Counted from the stretch's first letter, positions 25,350 through 36,082 are shown. The stretch: 64,000 nucleotides of DNA from Pseudomonas bananamidigenes (GCF_001679645.1 NZ_LRUN01000001.1:237725-301724), one strand, 5' to 3'. Notes: generated by a model from the letters alone, not told the origin. Program-made: numbers and translations.

Positions 25350-26531
25350 TCATTGCGCGTTTTGCGGTGCGGCCGCTTCGGGGGCCGGCGTTGGTGCGGG
25401 CTCTTGAACAGGCGGTTGCGGCAACGATTCCGGTGCGGTATCGGGCGAGGCCACCGGGATTGCTTCCTCGGCTGCCGGAGCAACCCCGGGCGCTGCCGTC
25501 GGGGCCGGGCTCGAGCGGTAATCCGCGCGCCGCTTGAGCTGGTACTCGCGCACAGCATTGTTGTGCGCCTCCAGATCATCGGAGAAAACATGACTGCCAT
25601 CGCCACGGGCAACGAAGTAGAGACTGGTACCGTCCACCGGATTGAGCGCAGCATGAATGGCTTCGCGCCCGACCATGGCGATCGGCGTCGGCGGCAGACC
25701 TGGAATCATGTACGTGTTGTACGGCGTGGCCTCCTTGAGATGCGCACGGGTCAATTTGCCGTTGTACCGTTCACCCAGACCGTAGATCACGGTCGGGTCG
25801 GTCTGCAACTGCATGCCCAGCGCCATCCGACGCACGAACACGCCGGCAATCTGGCCTCGTTCCTGAGGCACTCCGGTTTCCTTCTCCACCAGAGAAGCCA
25901 TGATCAAAGCCTGATAAGGCTCGGAATACGGCGCATCGGCGGAGCGATTTTCCCACTCTTTGGCCAACACCTCGTCGAGGCGATCAAACGCCTTTTTCAG
26001 CAGCTCGGTGTCGGACACCCCGCGCACGAACCGGTAGGTATCGGGAAAGAATCGACCCTCAGGAAAAAGGCCTTTGTGGCCGATTCGGGCCATCACCTCG
26101 CTATCGCTCAGACCGGTCAGGGTCTGCTCGATCTTTTCGTCTTTCGCCAGCGCGGCACGTACCTGATGGAAGTTCCAGCCCTCGACCAGCGTCAGGCTGT
26201 ACTGAACCACATCGCCGCGCTTCCACAGTTCGATCAGGCCCTTGACGGTCATGCCCGGCTGCATGCGGTACTCGCCCGTGTGGATCGGAGTGCCCGCCAG
26301 GTTGAAGCGCCAATAAATGCGCAGCCAGAAAGCGTCCTTGATCACCCCGTCGGCTTCAAGTCCGAGAATAGTGCGGGTCGGCGTGGAACCCTTGGGCACA
26401 TCCAGCAGTTCTTCCTGCGTGATGTTCAGGGGCTGTTCCAGTGCCGAATGAATCTTCCAGGCGCTGGCGCCCAGCAGCAGCCCTGCCAGAACCAGTCCGG
26501 TTTCCAGCAGCAGCAAAAGTTTACGTCTCAC
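25350..26531 (-). CDS. mltG: Endolytic murein transglycosylase MltG (YceG)
   Basis: 393 residues. One membrane helix at about 4-24 anchors the protein in the inner membrane with a periplasmic LysM-like and YceG domain. The catalytic glutamate lies in MASLVEKETGVPQERG, and PTVIYGLGERYNGKLTR plus PYNTYMIPGLPPTPI are conserved. The last 45 residues are a Pro/Ala/Glu-rich tail absent from E. coli MltG. It cuts nascent glycan strands and helps set their length. Confidence 0.94.
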   Translation of the reverse strand: MRRKLLLLLETGLVLAGLLLGASAWKIHSALEQPLNITQEELLDVPKGSTPTRTILGLEADGVIKDAFWLRIYWRFNLAGTPIHTGEYRMQPGMTVKGLIELWKRGDVVQYSLTLVEGWNFHQVRAALAKDEKIEQTLTGLSDSEVMARIGHKGLFPEGRFFPDTYRFVRGVSDTELLKKAFDRLDEVLAKEWENRSADAPYSEPYQALIMASLVEKETGVPQERGQIAGVFVRRMALGMQLQTDPTVIYGLGERYNGKLTRAHLKEATPYNTYMIPGLPPTPIAMVGREAIHAALNPVDGTSLYFVARGDGSHVFSDDLEAHNNAVREYQLKRRADYRSSPAPTAAPGVAPAAEEAIPVASPDTAPESLPQPPVQEPAPTPAPEAAAPQNAQ

Positions 26532-26534
26532 GAA

Positions 26535-27350
26535 TCAGGCATCCAGTAGCGTGCGGGCAATGGTTTGCAGTTTACGGGTGAGCGGCCCAACCGGCCAGCT
26601 CAGTGCAGCGTACGCGCGTACCGGCCAGACGCCATACACGCTGTTGCAGACAAAGACTTCATCGGCCCATTGCAGCTGCTCAAGGTTGATATCGGTGATT
26701 TGCACGGGAATACCCGCTGAAGCTGCCTGATACAGCAGCTCGGCGCGCATCACACCCGCCACGCCGCAGCGTTTCAGATCCGCCGTGACCAGCACGCCGT
26801 CGCGTACCAGAAACAGATTGCTGAACACACCTTCGATCACACGACCTGCCTGATCGAGCATCAAGCCTTCGGCGTGCTCGCCGTCCTGCCACTCGGCACG
26901 GGCGAGAACCTGTTCCAGACGATTGAGGTGCTTGAGACCTGCCAGCAAGGGCTGGATGGACAAACGCGTCGTACACGGAAACAGGCGGACGCCTTGCTCG
27001 CCGTGGACGGCGGGATAAGCCGCAGGAGGATTGCCTTGCAGAATGCGTCGACCCGGCGCCGAAGGATCCGGCGCATAACCGCGCAAGCCGTCACCACGGG
27101 TGAGGATAAGCTTGAGCACACCCTCGCCCATGGTCGCTGCACAAGATTGCAGTTCGCTGCGGATCAACTCGATATCGGCAGCAATGGCCAGCCGCGTGCA
27201 ACCTTCGGCCAGGCGCAGCATGTGACGATCCAGCAGCAGTGGCTGGCCGCCACGTACGGCGATGGTTTCGAACAGACCATCGCCGTAAGCCAGGCCGCGA
27301 TCTTTCAGCGACAGAGCGTCAGCCGGTTGACCGTCGACCCAGCAGTCCAT
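26535..27350 (-). CDS. pabC: Aminodeoxychorismate lyase
   Basis: 271 residues from the ATG at 27350, which overlaps the fabF stop codon as TGATG. It is a fold-type IV PLP enzyme that releases 4-aminobenzoate and pyruvate for folate synthesis. LKDRGLAYGDGLFETI, the PLP lysine region LKHLNRLEQVLA and EGVFSNLFLV are typical. Its place between fabF and mltG is the conserved gammaproteobacterial order. Confidence 0.94.
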   Translation of the reverse strand: MDCWVDGQPADALSLKDRGLAYGDGLFETIAVRGGQPLLLDRHMLRLAEGCTRLAIAADIELIRSELQSCAATMGEGVLKLILTRGDGLRGYAPDPSAPGRRILQGNPPAAYPAVHGEQGVRLFPCTTRLSIQPLLAGLKHLNRLEQVLARAEWQDGEHAEGLMLDQAGRVIEGVFSNLFLVRDGVLVTADLKRCGVAGVMRAELLYQAASAGIPVQITDINLEQLQWADEVFVCNSVYGVWPVRAYAALSWPVGPLTRKLQTIARTLLDA

Positions 27351-28594
27351 CAGCCGGCGAACCGACGGAACGCCAACGTACCGTTGGTGCCGCCAAACCC
27401 GAACGAGTTGGACAGCACGACGTCGATGTCCATGTTGCGCGCCGTGTGAGGCACGAAATCGAGATCGCAACCCTCATCCGGCTCATCGAGGTTGATGGTC
27501 GGCGGCGCCACCTGGCTATTGATGGCCAGCACACTGAAGATCGCCTCGACCGCGCCGGCCGCACCCAACAGGTGTCCGGTCATGGACTTGGTGGAGCTGA
27601 CCGCCAGTTTGTAGGCGTGATCACCGAACACCGACTTGATCGCATTGGCTTCGGCGAGATCGCCGGCCGGAGTCGAGGTGCCGTGAGCGTTGATGTACTG
27701 CACCTGATCGATGTTGATCTTCGCATCGCGCAGCGCATTGGTGATGCAGCGTGCTGCACCGGCACCATCGGCGGGTGGCGAAGTCATGTGGAACGCATCG
27801 CCACTGGTGCCGAAGCCGATCAGCTCGGCGTAAATGGTCGCACCACGGGCCTTGGCATGCTCGAGTTCCTCGAGCACCAGGGCACCGGCACCGTCCGACA
27901 GGACGAAACCGTCACGGCCCTTGTCCCATGGGCGACTGGCACGGGTCGGCTCATCGTTGCGGGTCGACAGCGCACGGGAAGCACCGAAGCCGCCCATGCC
28001 CAGACCGCACGCAGCCATTTCGGCACCGCCGGCAATCATCACGTCGGCTTCGTCGTACATGATGTTGCGGGCCGCCATGCCGATGCAGTGGGTACCGGTG
28101 GTACACGCTGTGGCGATGGCATAGTTGGGCCCCTGTGCCCCCAGATGGATGGACAGGAAGCCAGAAATCATATTGATGATCGAGCCAGGCACGAAGAACG
28201 GAGAAATCCGGCGCGGGCCGGTCTCGTGCAGGGTGCGACTGGTTTCTTCGATGTTGGTCAGACCGCCGATACCCGAACCCATGGCCACGCCGATGCGCTC
28301 ACGGTTGGCATCGGTGACTTCCAGACCGGCATTGCGTACGGCCTGGAAGCCGGCCGCCAGACCGTACTGAATGAACAGGTCGAGCTTGCGCGCTTCCTTG
28401 ACCGACAGGTATTCCTCGACATTGAAGCCCTTTACCGAGCCGCCAAAGCGGGTGGAATAGGCAGAAAGGTCGGTGTGTTCGATCAGACCAATGCCACTGC
28501 GGCCAGCCAGAATGCCCTGCCAACTGCTCGGCACATCGGTGCCCAGTGGCGACAACATACCCATACCGGTGACTACGACGCGTCTACGCGACAC
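27350..28594 (-). CDS. fabF: Beta-ketoacyl-ACP synthase II
   Basis: 414 residues starting at a GTG at 28594, placed by AAGGAGAG and by agreement with the usual [12 protein letters not shown] start. It is the condensing enzyme of fatty acid elongation. The Cys-His-His set is visible in [20 protein letters not shown] and [13 protein letters not shown] terminator separates it from acpP, so its expression may depend on read-through or its own promoter. Confidence 0.96.
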   Translation of the reverse strand: MSRRRVVVTGMGMLSPLGTDVPSSWQGILAGRSGIGLIEHTDLSAYSTRFGGSVKGFNVEEYLSVKEARKLDLFIQYGLAAGFQAVRNAGLEVTDANRERIGVAMGSGIGGLTNIEETSRTLHETGPRRISPFFVPGSIINMISGFLSIHLGAQGPNYAIATACTTGTHCIGMAARNIMYDEADVMIAGGAEMAACGLGMGGFGASRALSTRNDEPTRASRPWDKGRDGFVLSDGAGALVLEELEHAKARGATIYAELIGFGTSGDAFHMTSPPADGAGAARCITNALRDAKINIDQVQYINAHGTSTPAGDLAEANAIKSVFGDHAYKLAVSSTKSMTGHLLGAAGAVEAIFSVLAINSQVAPPTINLDEPDEGCDLDFVPHTARNMDIDVVLSNSFGFGGTNGTLAFRRFAG

Positions 28595-28638
28595 AGCACT
28601 CTCCTTTTTCAAATGACGATTTTGTATCAGGCCTAAAG

Positions 28639-28673
28639 AAAAAACCGCACGCCATGATGGCAGTGCGGTTTTT
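28639..28673 (-). terminator. Terminator between acpP and fabF
   Basis: AAAAACCGCAC and GTGCGGTTTTT form an 11-bp stem with a 13-base loop; T follows on the minus strand. It lies 30 bases after the acpP stop codon and would give excess short acpP message over fabF. Confidence 0.85.
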
Positions 28674-28702
28674 CCATGACAGCGAGCAACGATTACAAAC
28701 TA

Positions 28703-28939
28703 TTACGCCTGATGAGCGTTAACGTAGTCGATTGCAGCTTGTACAGTAGTGATCTTCTCAGCTTCTTCGTCAGGGATTTCGGTCTCGAATTCCTCTTCCA
28801 GAGCCATCACCAGCTCAACGGTGTCAAGGGAGTCGGCGCCCAGGTCTTCAACGAAGGAAGCGGTGTTGACCACTTCTTCTTCTTTAACACCCAGTTGCTC
28901 GGCAACGATTTTCTTGACGCGCTCTTCGATGGTGCTCAT
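28703..28939 (-). CDS. acpP: Acyl carrier protein
   Basis: 78 residues, strongly acidic. The phosphopantetheine attachment site is Ser37 in [12 protein letters not shown]. The sequence [19 protein letters not shown] is nearly that of other gammaproteobacterial AcpP. It follows fabG after a gap of 196 bases that may hold a separate promoter. The gap plus the terminator after it fit the very high ACP demand. Confidence 0.98.
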   Translation of the reverse strand: MSTIEERVKKIVAEQLGVKEEEVVNTASFVEDLGADSLDTVELVMALEEEFETEIPDEEAEKITTVQAAIDYVNAHQA

Positions 28940-29135
28940 ACCTTGTTTTCACTCCTAATGGACAAATTCAGGCAGCTGGCCAGTGGGTAAGTGTATAGAA
29001 AGCCTTTTCAGCTTTTCAACTGAAAGCTTCACTCCTCGTACCCTGCAGCCCTCTGCCTATAAATAGATTGCAGCTTTATAACGGATTTTAGACAGCTCGT
29101 ATGACATTTTTTTGAAGCAATCCGTCACATTTTAC

Positions 29136-29879
29136 TTACATGTACATCCCGCCGTTCACCGGGATTGTAGCCCCGGTCACGTATGCCGCACCGTCGGATG
29201 CAAGAAAAGCGACCACGGACGCGATCTCTTGAGCTTGTCCCAGACGGCCCAGCGGAATCTGTGTCTGCAAGGCTTCACGCTGTGCCTCAGGCAGTTCGCG
29301 AGTCATATCGGTGTCGATGAACCCCGGGGTTACCGAGTTGACCGTAATCGAACGCGAACCTACTTCACGCGCCATGGCACGACTGAAACCTTCCAGACCA
29401 GCCTTGGCGGCTGCGTAGTTTACTTGGCCAGCGTTGCCCATGGCACCCACCACCGAGCCAATACTGATAATTCGACCCCAGCGCGCCTTGGTCATGCCGC
29501 GCAGAACGCCCTTGGACAGGCGATACAGGCTGTTCAGGTTGGTATCGATCACGTCGTACCACTCGTCGTCTTTCATGCGCATCATCAGGTTATCGCGAGT
29601 GATGCCGGCATTGTTGACCAGGATCGCGACCGGAGCACCGAATTGTTCCTGAATGCTCGCCAGCACTGCGCTGACCGATTCGTCACTGGTGACGTTGAGT
29701 TCGAAACCTGCACCCTGAATGCCATTTTCTTTCAGGGTCGCAGCAATACGCTCGGCGCCCGAAGCGGAAGTCGCGGTGCCGACAACGATGGCGCCCTGAC
29801 GACCCAGTTCCAGTGCGATAGCCTGGCCGATACCACGGCTTGCGCCGGTGACCAGTGCAACTTTACCTTGCAGACTCAT
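29136..29879 (-). CDS. fabG: 3-oxoacyl-ACP reductase
   Basis: 247 residues, SDR fold. The NADPH loop is TGASRGIG at 11-18, and the catalytic residues are Ser in SIGSVVG and Tyr/Lys in NYAAAKAG. It reduces the ketoacyl-ACP made by FabF/FabB. It lies 16 bases after fabD. Confidence 0.97.
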   Translation of the reverse strand: MSLQGKVALVTGASRGIGQAIALELGRQGAIVVGTATSASGAERIAATLKENGIQGAGFELNVTSDESVSAVLASIQEQFGAPVAILVNNAGITRDNLMMRMKDDEWYDVIDTNLNSLYRLSKGVLRGMTKARWGRIISIGSVVGAMGNAGQVNYAAAKAGLEGFSRAMAREVGSRSITVNSVTPGFIDTDMTRELPEAQREALQTQIPLGRLGQAQEIASVVAFLASDGAAYVTGATIPVNGGMYM

Positions 29880-29895
29880 GCAAGCTTCTCCTGAT

Positions 29896-30834
29896 TCAGA
29901 CAGCCGCTGCGCGAGCAGCAGCGAAAGCGTCTGGGGTATTGAGGTTGGAAGTCGAAACGCCTTCGGCGCAACGTTTGTTCAGACCGGCCAGCACTTTGCC
30001 AGGGCCGCACTCGACCAGGCTGGTCGCGCCTTCCGCAGCCAGAGTCTGTACAGACTCGACCCAGCGAACCGGCTTGTAGAGTTGTTCGAGCAGATCGCGC
30101 TTGAGCGTTTCCAGATCCACCGGCACCTGAGCGCTGACGTTCTGCACCACAGGAATCTGCGGCGCCTGCCAGTCAATGGCCGCGATGGATTCAGCAAAGC
30201 GCTCGGCAGCCGGGCGCATCAGCTCGCAGTGGGATGGCACGCTGACCGGCAGCGGCATGGCACGCTTGGCGCCACGAGCCTTGCAACCTTCAATGGCGCG
30301 CTCGACGGCAGCCTTGGCACCGGCAATCACCACCTGGCCCGGAGAGTTGAAGTTCACCGCGCTGACCACTTCGCCTTGCGCCGCTTCGGCACAGGCCGCC
30401 AGCACATCGGCGTCCTCCAGACCAAGGATGGCAGCCATGCCGCCCTGCCCGGCCGGAACGGCTTCCTGCATCAGCTGGCCACGGCGCTCGACGAGCTTTA
30501 CCGCGTCCGCCAGGCTCAGGCTGCCGGCAGCGACCAGAGCACTGTATTCACCCAGGCTGTGACCGGCAACGAAGGCCGGGCGCGCACCACCTTCCGCCAG
30601 CCACAGGCGCCACAGGGCGATCGAAGCGGTCAGAATGGCCGGTTGGGTTTTGTCGGTTTGATTGAGCAGCTCTTCCGGCCCCTGCTGGGTCAGCGCCCAC
30701 AGGTCGTAGCCCAGAGCATCGGATGCTTCTTTGAAAGTTTCGAGGATCAGCGGATATTGTGCGCCCAGCTCGGCCAGCATGCCGAGGGACTGCGAACCCT
30801 GTCCTGGAAAGACGAATGCGAGGGAAGCAGACAT
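29896..30834 (-). CDS. fabD: Malonyl-CoA:ACP transacylase
   Basis: 312 residues from the ATG at 30834 (MSASLAFVFPGQGSQS). The nucleophile is Ser93 in GHSLGEYS and the paired histidine lies in VPSHCELM. It loads malonyl groups onto AcpP. The 124-base gap before it, after plsX, carries no obvious hairpin. Confidence 0.97.
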   Translation of the reverse strand: MSASLAFVFPGQGSQSLGMLAELGAQYPLILETFKEASDALGYDLWALTQQGPEELLNQTDKTQPAILTASIALWRLWLAEGGARPAFVAGHSLGEYSALVAAGSLSLADAVKLVERRGQLMQEAVPAGQGGMAAILGLEDADVLAACAEAAQGEVVSAVNFNSPGQVVIAGAKAAVERAIEGCKARGAKRAMPLPVSVPSHCELMRPAAERFAESIAAIDWQAPQIPVVQNVSAQVPVDLETLKRDLLEQLYKPVRWVESVQTLAAEGATSLVECGPGKVLAGLNKRCAEGVSTSNLNTPDAFAAARAAAV

Positions 30835-30958
30835 GTAACAAGCCCCTAATGATCTTGTCGTCGGAAAAATGGCATCCCGATAGAGGACGCAAGAAACTGA
30901 CAGTTGGATGGCCCTTTGAACCGGGCGGTCACATTTAAGCATTGTCCGACGAAAACGC

Positions 30959-31969
30959 CTAAGACAACAAATCCTCCAGACGGCCGTGCAGACGCTCGGG
31001 AAGATTCTCCTGAATCTCGATCAACGCCCGCTGAATGGCACTCTGAAACCCCTGAACTCCGGCTGAACCGTGACTCTTCACCACAATGCCCTGCAAGCCG
31101 AGGAAGCTTGCGCCGTTATGTCGCGCCGGTGCCAGATCAGCCTGCAATCGTTTCATCAATGGCAGCGCCAAGGCCCCCACCGCACGGGACGCGAGGTTTT
31201 TCTTGAACAAGGCCTCGATGCGCGCAGCGATCATCGTCGCGAGACCTTCGCTGGACTTGAGCAGGATATTGCCGACAAAACCATCGCACACCACCACGTC
31301 CGCCTCACCGCGATACAAACCATCGCCCTCGATAAAGCCGATGTAGTTGATCCCCCGGGCAGCCTGCAACAACGTTGCAGCCAGCTTGACCTGCTGATTG
31401 CCCTTAATGTCTTCGGTGCCAATGTTCAGCAACGCTACGCGAGGCCGGGCGATACCCAGCGTCTGCGCCGCCACCGACCCCATCACCGCAAACTGCAGCA
31501 GATGCTCGGCGCTGCAATCGACATTGGCACCCAGATCAAGCAACTGACAGTAGCCCTTCTGAGTAGGGATCGCAGCAACCATGGCCGGACGATCAATCCC
31601 CGGCAGGGTCTTGAGCACAAATCGCGAAAGCGCCATCAGTGCACCGGTATTGCCGGCACTGACACAAGCCTGAACCTTGCCGTCACGCAGCAATTCAAGG
31701 GCGACACGCATCGACGAGTCCGGCTTGCCGCGCAAGGCCTGGGCAGGTTTTTCGTCCATGGTGATGACTTCAGACGCCGGAACAATCGTCAGGCGCGCGC
31801 GATCGGCAGCCGACTGGCCAGTGATCAATTCTTCAAGGAGGGAGGGTTGACCGACAAGGGCCAGGTGCAGCGAGGGCGTAGCAGAAAGGCAAGCAAGGCT
31901 GGCCTGAACAATGCTGCGGGGACCGAAGTCCCCGCCCATTGCGTCAATCGCGATGACTTGAGCGGACAA
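30959..31969 (-). CDS. plsX: Phosphate acyltransferase PlsX
   Basis: 336 residues; converts acyl-ACP to acyl-phosphate for phospholipid synthesis. [16 protein letters not shown] at the start and [15 protein letters not shown] are diagnostic. It follows rpmF by four bases, the conserved rpmF-plsX-fab order. Confidence 0.96.
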   Translation of the reverse strand: MSAQVIAIDAMGGDFGPRSIVQASLACLSATPSLHLALVGQPSLLEELITGQSAADRARLTIVPASEVITMDEKPAQALRGKPDSSMRVALELLRDGKVQACVSAGNTGALMALSRFVLKTLPGIDRPAMVAAIPTQKGYCQLLDLGANVDCSAEHLLQFAVMGSVAAQTLGIARPRVALLNIGTEDIKGNQQVKLAATLLQAARGINYIGFIEGDGLYRGEADVVVCDGFVGNILLKSSEGLATMIAARIEALFKKNLASRAVGALALPLMKRLQADLAPARHNGASFLGLQGIVVKSHGSAGVQGFQSAIQRALIEIQENLPERLHGRLEDLLS

Positions 31970-31973
31970 GTGA

Positions 31974-32156
31974 TTACTCGTCAGCGCCCTTGTCGATCAC
32001 TTTACGGCCACGGTATACGCCTTCTGGCGATACGTGGTGACGCAGGTGAACTTCACCGGTGGTTTTTTCTACGGACAGGGTGCTAGCCTCGAGAGCGTCG
32101 TGCGAACGGCGCATGTCACGGGCAGAGCGGGATTTTTTGTTCTGCTGAACAGCCAT
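31974..32156 (-). CDS. rpmF: 50S ribosomal protein L32
   Basis: 60 residues. The [20 protein letters not shown] start is typical. It has no cysteines, so it is the zinc-free form. It sits 13 bases behind the DUF177 gene yceD, and the pair often shares a promoter with plsX. Confidence 0.98.
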
Positions 32157-32169
32157 AATTGATTAACTC

Positions 32170-32697
32170 CTAAACGTTTGGGTCACGCTTTAACTGCGCC
32201 AATACACTGAACGGGTTGGACCGCGTTACCTCGTCCTCGCTCGGTTCGGGTTCATCTGCTCCCGCCGGCTGCTGGCATTCTTCCGGATGATGAGCAGGCA
32301 CAATGGGCAAGGCGAGCAAAAGCTCCTCCTCGATCAGTGACTGCAGATCCAAAGGATCTTCGCCCAGTTCCAGCACGTCATAACCTTTCGGTAACGACTG
32401 GGTATTCGCACCCTCCTTCACCACGGCGTAACTGCATTCGCTGTGGATCGGCAGGGTGACCAGCTCAAGACAACGCTGGCAAACCATTTTGACTTCGGTG
32501 TCGATAAAGCTGTGGATCACCACAGATTTACGTTCATCTCGTTCAAAAACGAATTTGGCCTGCACCGTACCGACATCGTCGGAAAGCGGGTCGCAGAGTC
32601 TCTTCAAATCGGCCAGCAGCAGTTCACCTTGAAGGGTGGTGCCACGATCAGCCAATTTGCGCGGGTCAACGTGAGGTGGAATCGGGTCATTCAACAT
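32170..32697 (-). CDS. yceD: DUF177 (YceD) family 23S rRNA accumulation protein
   Basis: 175 residues. A CxxC pair (CQRCLELVTLP) and the C-terminal NPFSVLAQLKRD motif are typical of YceD. In other bacteria the protein is needed for normal 23S rRNA levels. It heads the rpmF-plsX-fab operon and is divergent from maf across a 106-base gap. Confidence 0.9.
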   Translation of the reverse strand: MLNDPIPPHVDPRKLADRGTTLQGELLLADLKRLCDPLSDDVGTVQAKFVFERDERKSVVIHSFIDTEVKMVCQRCLELVTLPIHSECSYAVVKEGANTQSLPKGYDVLELGEDPLDLQSLIEEELLLALPIVPAHHPEECQQPAGADEPEPSEDEVTRSNPFSVLAQLKRDPNV

Positions 32698-32803
32698 AGG
32701 CGCAGCATTATAGGGATGCCCCCGCCCATGTCAAAGGAAATTCCGCCCTGTCCGTCACTTACGCGGCTCCGCTAGAATCTGCAGCCTGCCTCTGGAGATG
32801 CGA

Positions 32804-33382
32804 ATGCTGCCTTTATTACTCGCTTCAAGCTCGACCTATCGTCGGGAATTGCTCAATCGCCTGCGCCTGCCGTTCGTCTGCAGCTCGCCGGACATCGATG
32901 AAAGTCATCGCCCGGGCGAATCAGCCATCGAACTGGTCAAACGCCTCGCCGAACAAAAAGCCCGGGCGCTGGCCGACAGCCACCCCGCTCACCTGATCAT
33001 CGGCTCCGATCAGGTCGCCGTACTCGGCGAGCGCATCATCGGCAAGCCACATACTTTCGACAAAGCCCGCGAACAACTGCTGGCCGCCAGTGGCGCCAGC
33101 GTGACCTTTCTGACCAGCCTGGCATTGCTCAACAGCCAGACGGACCACTGCCAGGTCGACTACGTGCCTTTCACCGTCCATATGCGCACATTGGATCAGG
33201 CCCGCGTCGAGCGTTACCTGCATGCAGAACAACCTTACGACTGCGCCGGCAGTTTCAAGGCCGAAGGCCTGGGCGTAAGCCTGTTCCAGTCCACCGAAGG
33301 CCCTGATGCCACCAGCCTGATCGGATTGCCGCTGATTCGCCTGATCGACATGTTGCTGGCGGAAGGCGTTCAGATTCCCTGA
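32804..33382 (+). CDS. maf: Maf family nucleotide pyrophosphatase (YceF, 7-methyl-GTP type)
   Basis: 192 residues from the ATG at 32804; an ATG two codons earlier abuts the CTGGAG site and is therefore less likely. LLASSSTYRRELL and IIGSDQVAVLG are the family substrate and metal motifs, with CAGSFKAEGLG as third block. The YceF branch removes non-canonical 7-methyl-GTP. It is the only plus-strand gene between the convergent sppA and divergent yceD. Confidence 0.92.
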   Translation: MLPLLLASSSTYRRELLNRLRLPFVCSSPDIDESHRPGESAIELVKRLAEQKARALADSHPAHLIIGSDQVAVLGERIIGKPHTFDKAREQLLAASGASVTFLTSLALLNSQTDHCQVDYVPFTVHMRTLDQARVERYLHAEQPYDCAGSFKAEGLGVSLFQSTEGPDATSLIGLPLIRLIDMLLAEGVQIP

Positions 33383-33387
33383 GCCAC

Positions 33388-33413
33388 AAAAAAACCGGCC
33401 ACGAAGGCCGGTT
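33388..33413 (-). terminator. Terminator between maf and sppA
   Basis: AACCGGCC and GGCCGGTT form an 8-bp stem with a 4-base loop. Seven T follow on the minus strand, so it mainly serves sppA, with some use for maf. Confidence 0.82.
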
Positions 33414-33431
33414 CCCTTATGCTGCAATCAA

Positions 33432-34421
33432 TCAGCGCAACGACGGACCGTTGAATCCCATCCACATTGCCAGCTGCTCGGCCACACTGGCGCCCAGCTT
33501 TTTCGAGAAGCGATCGAACGGCGATTCCTGAACGGTGAAATCCACCAGCTCCTTTTCGCCAATCACGTCACGCGCCACAGAACTGGCATTACCCAGGCCA
33601 TCGATCAATCCCAGCGGCAGCGCCTGCTCGCCGGACCAGACCAACCCGGAGAACAGCTCCGGATGCTCTTTATCCTTCAGGCGATCACCACGACCCTGCT
33701 TGACGCTATTGATGAACTGATTGTGCGTGGTATCCAGCACACTCTGCCAGAAGGCCGTTTCATCCGGCTTCTGCGGCTGGAACGGATCGAGGAAGGACTT
33801 GTGCTCACCGGAGGTGTAAGTACGACGCTCGACACCCAGCTTCTCCATGGTGCCGACAAAACCGTAACCCGCCGCCGTCACACCGATAGAGCCCACCAGA
33901 CTGGCCTTGTCGGCATAGATCTGATCCGCCGCACTGGCGATGTAGTAGGCTCCGGACGCACCAAGATCGGAGATCACCGCATACACCTTGGTATCCGGGT
34001 GCAGACCGCGCAGACGCTTGATCTCGTCATACACATAACCCGACTGCACCGGACTGCCGCCCGGACTGTTGATGCGCAGGATCACACCCTTGACCTTCTT
34101 GTCCTCGAACGCCGCTCGCAGACTGCCGACAATATTGTCGGCACTGGCCGGCTCCTTGTCGGCGATCATGCCGGTGACATCGATCAACGCGGTGTAGCTG
34201 GAGCCGCGCGTAGCGCTCTTTTCCATATCCATCAACGGCGTGAACAGGATCAGCGCAACAAAAAGATAAACAAACGTCAGCAACTTGAAGAAAATGCCCC
34301 AGCGCCTGGAGCGACGCTGCTCCTGCACACTGGCCAGCAGCGTCTTTTCCAGCAGCTTCCAGCTTTTCGCATCACCCTCGTCGGCAGTTGCCTTGGCCGG
34401 TGCTTTCCATTCGTCGGTCAT
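33432..34421 (-). CDS. sppA: Signal peptide peptidase SppA, short form
   Basis: 329 residues from the ATG at 34421. A membrane helix at about 45-65 anchors a periplasmic Ser-Lys protease; DLGASGAYYIASAADQIYAD and VGSIGVTAAGYG contain the nucleophile serine region, and RINSPGGSPVQSG is conserved. It digests cleaved signal peptides. The short form assembles from more subunits than the long E. coli enzyme. Confidence 0.92.
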   Translation of the reverse strand: MTDEWKAPAKATADEGDAKSWKLLEKTLLASVQEQRRSRRWGIFFKLLTFVYLFVALILFTPLMDMEKSATRGSSYTALIDVTGMIADKEPASADNIVGSLRAAFEDKKVKGVILRINSPGGSPVQSGYVYDEIKRLRGLHPDTKVYAVISDLGASGAYYIASAADQIYADKASLVGSIGVTAAGYGFVGTMEKLGVERRTYTSGEHKSFLDPFQPQKPDETAFWQSVLDTTHNQFINSVKQGRGDRLKDKEHPELFSGLVWSGEQALPLGLIDGLGNASSVARDVIGEKELVDFTVQESPFDRFSKKLGASVAEQLAMWMGFNGPSLR

Positions 34422-34445
34422 GCCATCCACCCCAGCAGAAACGTA

Positions 34446-35108
34446 TTAAGCCTGCTGACCCAGCCAGGCATGCAATTCAGAAAACCGGTCAATCGACAGT
34501 CGTGGTTCAAACTGCTGCAACGACTCGATCGACTGCGCCCCGTAACTGACCGCCACCGAGCCCATGCCGGCATTACGCGCCATTTGCAGATCGAAGGAAG
34601 AATCCCCGACCATCAGCGCCTGGTCTGCAGATACACCGCAATGCGTCAGGATCTGCTCCAGCATCAGAGGATGCGGCTTGCTCGCGGTTTCATCGGCAGC
34701 ACGGGTGATATCGAAATAGTCCTCCCAGCCATGCGCCTTGAGCACCCGATCCAGCCCTCGACGATTCTTGCCGGTCGCGACCGCCAGGTGATAACCATCC
34801 TCGCGAAACGACGTCATCGACTCGAGTACGCCTTCGAACAATGGTGAGGGCACCGTCTCCGCCGCGATGTAGTGCTCGGCATAAAACTCACGAAACGCGA
34901 TCATTTCGCCATCGCTGATTTCCGGGTACAACGTGCGGATCGCCTCGGGCAGGCCCAGACCGATGATGCCCTTGACGGCAAAATCATCACGCAACTCGAA
35001 CCCCGAACGCCCCGATGCCGCATGCATCGCCTCGACGATCCGACCAATGGAATCGGCCAGGGTGCCGTCCCAATCGAAAATCAGAAGTTTGTAGTCAGGG
35101 TGCCGCAC
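34446..35108 (-). CDS. HAD-superfamily hydrolase, phosphoglycolate phosphatase-like
   Basis: 220 residues. The nucleophile motif is [11 protein letters not shown] at the start, followed by a helical cap and [16 protein letters not shown] as motif IV. It overlaps rluC by 14 bases, the fixed order in pseudomonads. The precise substrate within the Gph/PGP group is not given by sequence. Confidence 0.9.
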   Translation of the reverse strand: MRHPDYKLLIFDWDGTLADSIGRIVEAMHAASGRSGFELRDDFAVKGIIGLGLPEAIRTLYPEISDGEMIAFREFYAEHYIAAETVPSPLFEGVLESMTSFREDGYHLAVATGKNRRGLDRVLKAHGWEDYFDITRAADETASKPHPLMLEQILTHCGVSADQALMVGDSSFDLQMARNAGMGSVAVSYGAQSIESLQQFEPRLSIDRFSELHAWLGQQA

Positions 35109-36054
35109 TCAGACGCTCCACAGTCTTGGCCCACATCTCATCGACAGGGGCCTGCAAATTCAGCTTGCCACCATCGGGCAGCGGCACGGTGAGCATGTAA
35201 GCATGCAGAAACAGACGCTTGCCGCCCAGATCGCGAATTTCCCTGGTGAAGTTGTCATCGCCGTACTTGCTGTCGCCGGCAATGCAATGCCCTGCGTGCA
35301 GGGTATGAACGCGAATCTGGTGGGTACGACCGGTCACCGGCTTGGCCTCGACCATGGTCGCGAACTCGCCGAAACGGCGCAGGACCTTGAACACGGTCAG
35401 CGCATCCTTGCCTTCGTCATTGACTTCGACCATACGCTCGCCGGAACGCAGGTTGCTCTTGAGCAGCGGCGCACGGACCTGCTTGATGGAAGTCGCCCAG
35501 TGGCCGCGCACCAGCGCCATATAGCGCTTGTCGACGCCATCACCGCGCAACTGCTCGTGCAAATGACGCAACATGCTGCGCTTCTTGGCGATCATCAGCA
35601 GACCGGAAGTATCACGGTCGAGGCGATGCACCAGTTCCAGCTCCTTGGCGTCGGGGCGCAACTGACGAAAGGCTTCGATCACGCCGAAATCCAGGCCGCT
35701 GCCACCGTGAACCGCAATGCCCGCGGGCTTGTTGATCACGATCAGCGCCTTGTCTTCGTACACAATCGACGCTTCCAGGCGCTGCAACAGCCCCTGAGCC
35801 ACTGGAACGGGTTCGTCACGCTCCGGCACGCGAACCGGCGGCACGCGCACGATATCACCGGCCTGCAGCTTGTATTCGGGCTTGATCCGACCTTTGTTAA
35901 CCCGCACTTCGCCTTTGCGCAAAATGCGATAAATCAAGGTCTTGGGCACGCCTTTGAGCCGGGCGAGGAGAAAATTGTCGATTCGTTGGCCGGCATATTC
36001 CGGCGAGACCTCAAGCAATTGAACGCCTGGAGTCGAAGGGGCAGTAGTCGTCAT
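35095..36054 (-). CDS. rluC: 23S rRNA pseudouridine(955/2504/2580) synthase
   Basis: 319 residues from the ATG at 36054 ([16 protein letters not shown]); upstream in-frame codons lie in the rne promoter region. An S4 RNA-binding domain ([14 protein letters not shown]) precedes the catalytic domain, whose aspartate is in [12 protein letters not shown]. It lies divergent from rne. Confidence 0.94.
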   Translation of the reverse strand: MTTTAPSTPGVQLLEVSPEYAGQRIDNFLLARLKGVPKTLIYRILRKGEVRVNKGRIKPEYKLQAGDIVRVPPVRVPERDEPVPVAQGLLQRLEASIVYEDKALIVINKPAGIAVHGGSGLDFGVIEAFRQLRPDAKELELVHRLDRDTSGLLMIAKKRSMLRHLHEQLRGDGVDKRYMALVRGHWATSIKQVRAPLLKSNLRSGERMVEVNDEGKDALTVFKVLRRFGEFATMVEAKPVTGRTHQIRVHTLHAGHCIAGDSKYGDDNFTREIRDLGGKRLFLHAYMLTVPLPDGGKLNLQAPVDEMWAKTVERLSAAP

Positions 36055-36082
36055 GCGGCGGATAATAACAATTTTTATGGAT

